Source: Clostridiales bacterium
GTDB lineage: Bacteria > Bacillota > Clostridia > Mahellales > Mahellaceae
Direction of reading: 5' to 3'
Length of the DNA stretch: 35,899 nt
Assembly: GCA_030156435.1 (NCBI GenBank)
Contig: JASGMM010000015.1
Coordinates: forward strand, 1-35,899
Position 1 is the stretch's first letter. Each line of letters opens with the position of its first letter. Below the pieces are notes generated by a model. The model ran no database searches and had not been told where the DNA came from. It worked only from the letters and a program-made list of their open reading frames with translations. This document shows positions 34,642-35,899 of the stretch, in pieces. The translations under genes were made by a program, and so were the position numbers.

Positions 34642-34718
34642 AGGATTAACATGAATCTCGGATGTTGGAAACAAAAATAATAGCCCGAGGCATATCTAAA
34701 GGCAGGCTAAAAGTATCA

Positions 34719-34747
34719 TTGTCAAATTCATAAATATACTGTAGAAT
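34719..34747 (+). promoter_or_regulatory. Promoter of the HD-GYP gene
   Basis: TTGTCA (34719-34724) and TAGAAT (34742-34747) are 17 bases apart, leaving a leader of about 55 bases. Within the leader AGGGGGTGTG is followed by a six-codon mini-frame (ATG 34758 to TAA), which may be chance. Confidence 0.55.
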
Positions 34748-34808
34748 AAGGGGGTGTGATGTCGATAAAACTTAAATAAACTACAGATATGGAGGCACCG
34801 CAACGCAC

Positions 34809-35372
34809 ATGCAAGATCCAGCCGCTATTTCAGCATTATACGACTTAATAAATACAAAACAGCCTAATTTACATGAACATTGTAAAAGAGTAGCCGAATA
34901 TGCGCTTATGCTGGCCGATAAAACAGGATTGGACGAATCACAGCGGCAGATGTTATATGATAGCGCTATGCTACATGATATAGGGAAGGCAGAAATACCA
35001 GACAATATATTGAATAAACCTGGAAAATTGACCCCTGAAGAATACGATGTTATAAAACAACACACCATCGCGGGATATAATGCCATAAAAGATATAAATG
35101 AGCTGAAATCTTTAGGTCCCGCAATACTCCATCATCATGAAAGAATAGATGGGAAAGGATACCCATGCGGATTACAGGGGGATGATATACCCCTTTCGGC
35201 TCGCATACTGGCCATAGCGGATAGCTTCGACGCTATGACGTCTTATCGGCCCTACAAAAACGCTATGACGATCCAAGAGGCTGCCGATGAACTGCGTACT
35301 AATAGCGGCTCGCAATTTGACAGCCGATTGGTAGAATGTTTTTTAAGCTTACCTATATTCAACGATCTTTAA
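34809..35372 (+). CDS. HD-GYP domain phosphohydrolase
   Basis: The 187-residue single-domain protein has the HD metal pair in MLHDIGK (H56, D57), an earlier His (HEHCKRVAEY), a further His in KQHTIAGY, and the HHHERIDGKGYP element that defines the HD-GYP group. The family cleaves cyclic di-GMP or related dinucleotides, lowering the signal that favours sessile growth. It has no receiver or sensor domain, so activity must be set by expression or by partners. GGAGG lies 13 bases upstream of ATG 34809, slightly far. Its stop overlaps the convergent gene by 4 bp. Confidence 0.88.
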   Translation: MQDPAAISALYDLINTKQPNLHEHCKRVAEYALMLADKTGLDESQRQMLYDSAMLHDIGKAEIPDNILNKPGKLTPEEYDVIKQHTIAGYNAIKDINELKSLGPAILHHHERIDGKGYPCGLQGDDIPLSARILAIADSFDAMTSYRPYKNAMTIQEAADELRTNSGSQFDSRLVECFLSLPIFNDL

Positions 35373-35857
35373 TGTACCTTTTGCTCTTCCAGCAATTTAA
35401 CCATGGTCTGATCCGGCTGAAAGAGCACTTTGCATATTTGCCCGTCATGATCGAATATGGCATAATAGACCTTATCCTTACGCGATACATGCACAAACCT
35501 ATACACTTCATCCGCTTTTATAGTCTGCTGCATTTTTGCATCAGACGGTAACAGGTACAACATCTCGCTCAACTTAACATTCAATGATGCGGTGCGATGC
35601 CCGCCTATCATTTTCTCAAATACGAGGTCATCCCCTATCAGCGAATATTTATATTCTACCGCGCGTCTCCTGAATACCTCCCATGCTATATACACCATAA
35701 CTATATATACCATGTAATTGATAAATTCAAAATGATATATATTATAAATCACATTGCATAATGCCGTAAACGTAATAATCAATAAAATAATTAAAAGAAT
35801 AAACAACGCTGTCTTTCTAAATTTCATTGGCTCTGATTTAACAATTTCCCTATACAT
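35369..35857 (-). CDS. Two-helix membrane protein with soluble C-terminal domain
   Basis: The protein of about 162 residues has a basic N terminus, two membrane helices (roughly residues 15-38 and 46-62), and a C-terminal domain of about 95 residues rich in short beta-type segments (YKYSLIGDDLVFEKMIGGHR, YYAIFDHDGQICKVLF). The layout resembles small bacterial PH-like or YcxB-type membrane proteins, but I cannot assign a family. I start at ATG 35857 because GAGG lies 9 bases upstream; a GTG at 35881 is also open but touches that site. The gene is complete and near the window edge, so its upstream context is not visible. Confidence 0.65.
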   Translation of the reverse strand: MYREIVKSEPMKFRKTALFILLIILLIITFTALCNVIYNIYHFEFINYMVYIVMVYIAWEVFRRRAVEYKYSLIGDDLVFEKMIGGHRTASLNVKLSEMLYLLPSDAKMQQTIKADEVYRFVHVSRKDKVYYAIFDHDGQICKVLFQPDQTMVKLLEEQKVH

Positions 35858-35899
35858 ATTAATTAACCTCACAATTAGCACACATAGTAAAAAGACCGG

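Noticed and set aside
34652-34680. Mini open frame starting ATGAATCTCGG after the exporter genes
   Set aside because: Only nine codons before a stop, no ribosome site and no sign of function.

Overview
The window looks like chromosome of a spore-forming, flagellated, low-to-medium GC Gram-positive anaerobe of the class Clostridia. Evidence: spoIIQ, spoIIID and mbl lie together with flagellar rod/hook genes; promoters match the sigma-F and sigma-D consensus; Shine-Dalgarno sites are strong purine runs; ATA is a very common Ile codon; and the right-hand TCA branch seems to use a NifV-like (Re-type) citrate synthase. A Mahella/Caldicoprobacter/Thermoanaerobacterales-like host is my guess, not something I can prove from the sequence. 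No rRNA, tRNA, CRISPR array, transposase or prophage gene was seen.

Layout: 1-260 is a gene-free block of nested inverted repeats sharing a GCGTAG motif. 390-3527 is a glycosyltransferase plus a membrane-associated SMC-like ATPase. 3524-7520 is the conserved sporulation/cell-shape neighbourhood: flhO-flhP on the minus strand, and spoIIQ, spoIIID and mbl on the plus strand, with back-to-back sigma-D and sigma-F promoters between flhO and spoIIQ. 7625-9728 holds murA and an HExxH membrane peptidase on the minus strand. A 53-residue membrane protein too short for routine gene calling follows at 9919-10080.

10169-16563 is a minus-strand cluster: a Gfo/Idh oxidoreductase, then the tightly packed cyclase, metallophosphoesterase, ahcY, mtaD and pepV genes. 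The ahcY-mtaD pair overlaps as ATGA and suggests S-adenosylhomocysteine recycling with a deamination step. A LacI-family regulator (16652-17656) lies just upstream of the oxidoreductase. 17742-20912 is an LCP cell-wall ligase and a CapD/FlaA1-like nucleotide-sugar dehydratase, for surface polysaccharide.

21138-25305 (minus) encodes NifV-like synthase, aconitase and isocitrate dehydrogenase. With glutamate dehydrogenase at 26929-28176 it makes a complete oxaloacetate plus acetyl-CoA to glutamate module. A chemotaxis receptor without an extracellular sensor domain, with a sigma-D-type promoter, sits between them.

28411-30091 is the most irregular part: a 5'-truncated remnant of an apparent BlaR1/M56-type protein with an in-frame stop, a 65-bp near-perfect inverted repeat, and a small orphan P-loop ATPase with its own palindrome-bearing promoter. 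30407-35857 holds a three-LysM protein, a heterodimeric ABC exporter with one degenerate ATP site, an HD-GYP phosphodiesterase and a two-helix membrane protein.

The best candidates for something undescribed are the structured repeat block at 1-260, the 29.3-30.2 kb region, and the small membrane protein at 9919. The metabolic modules are recognisable but have informative twists.
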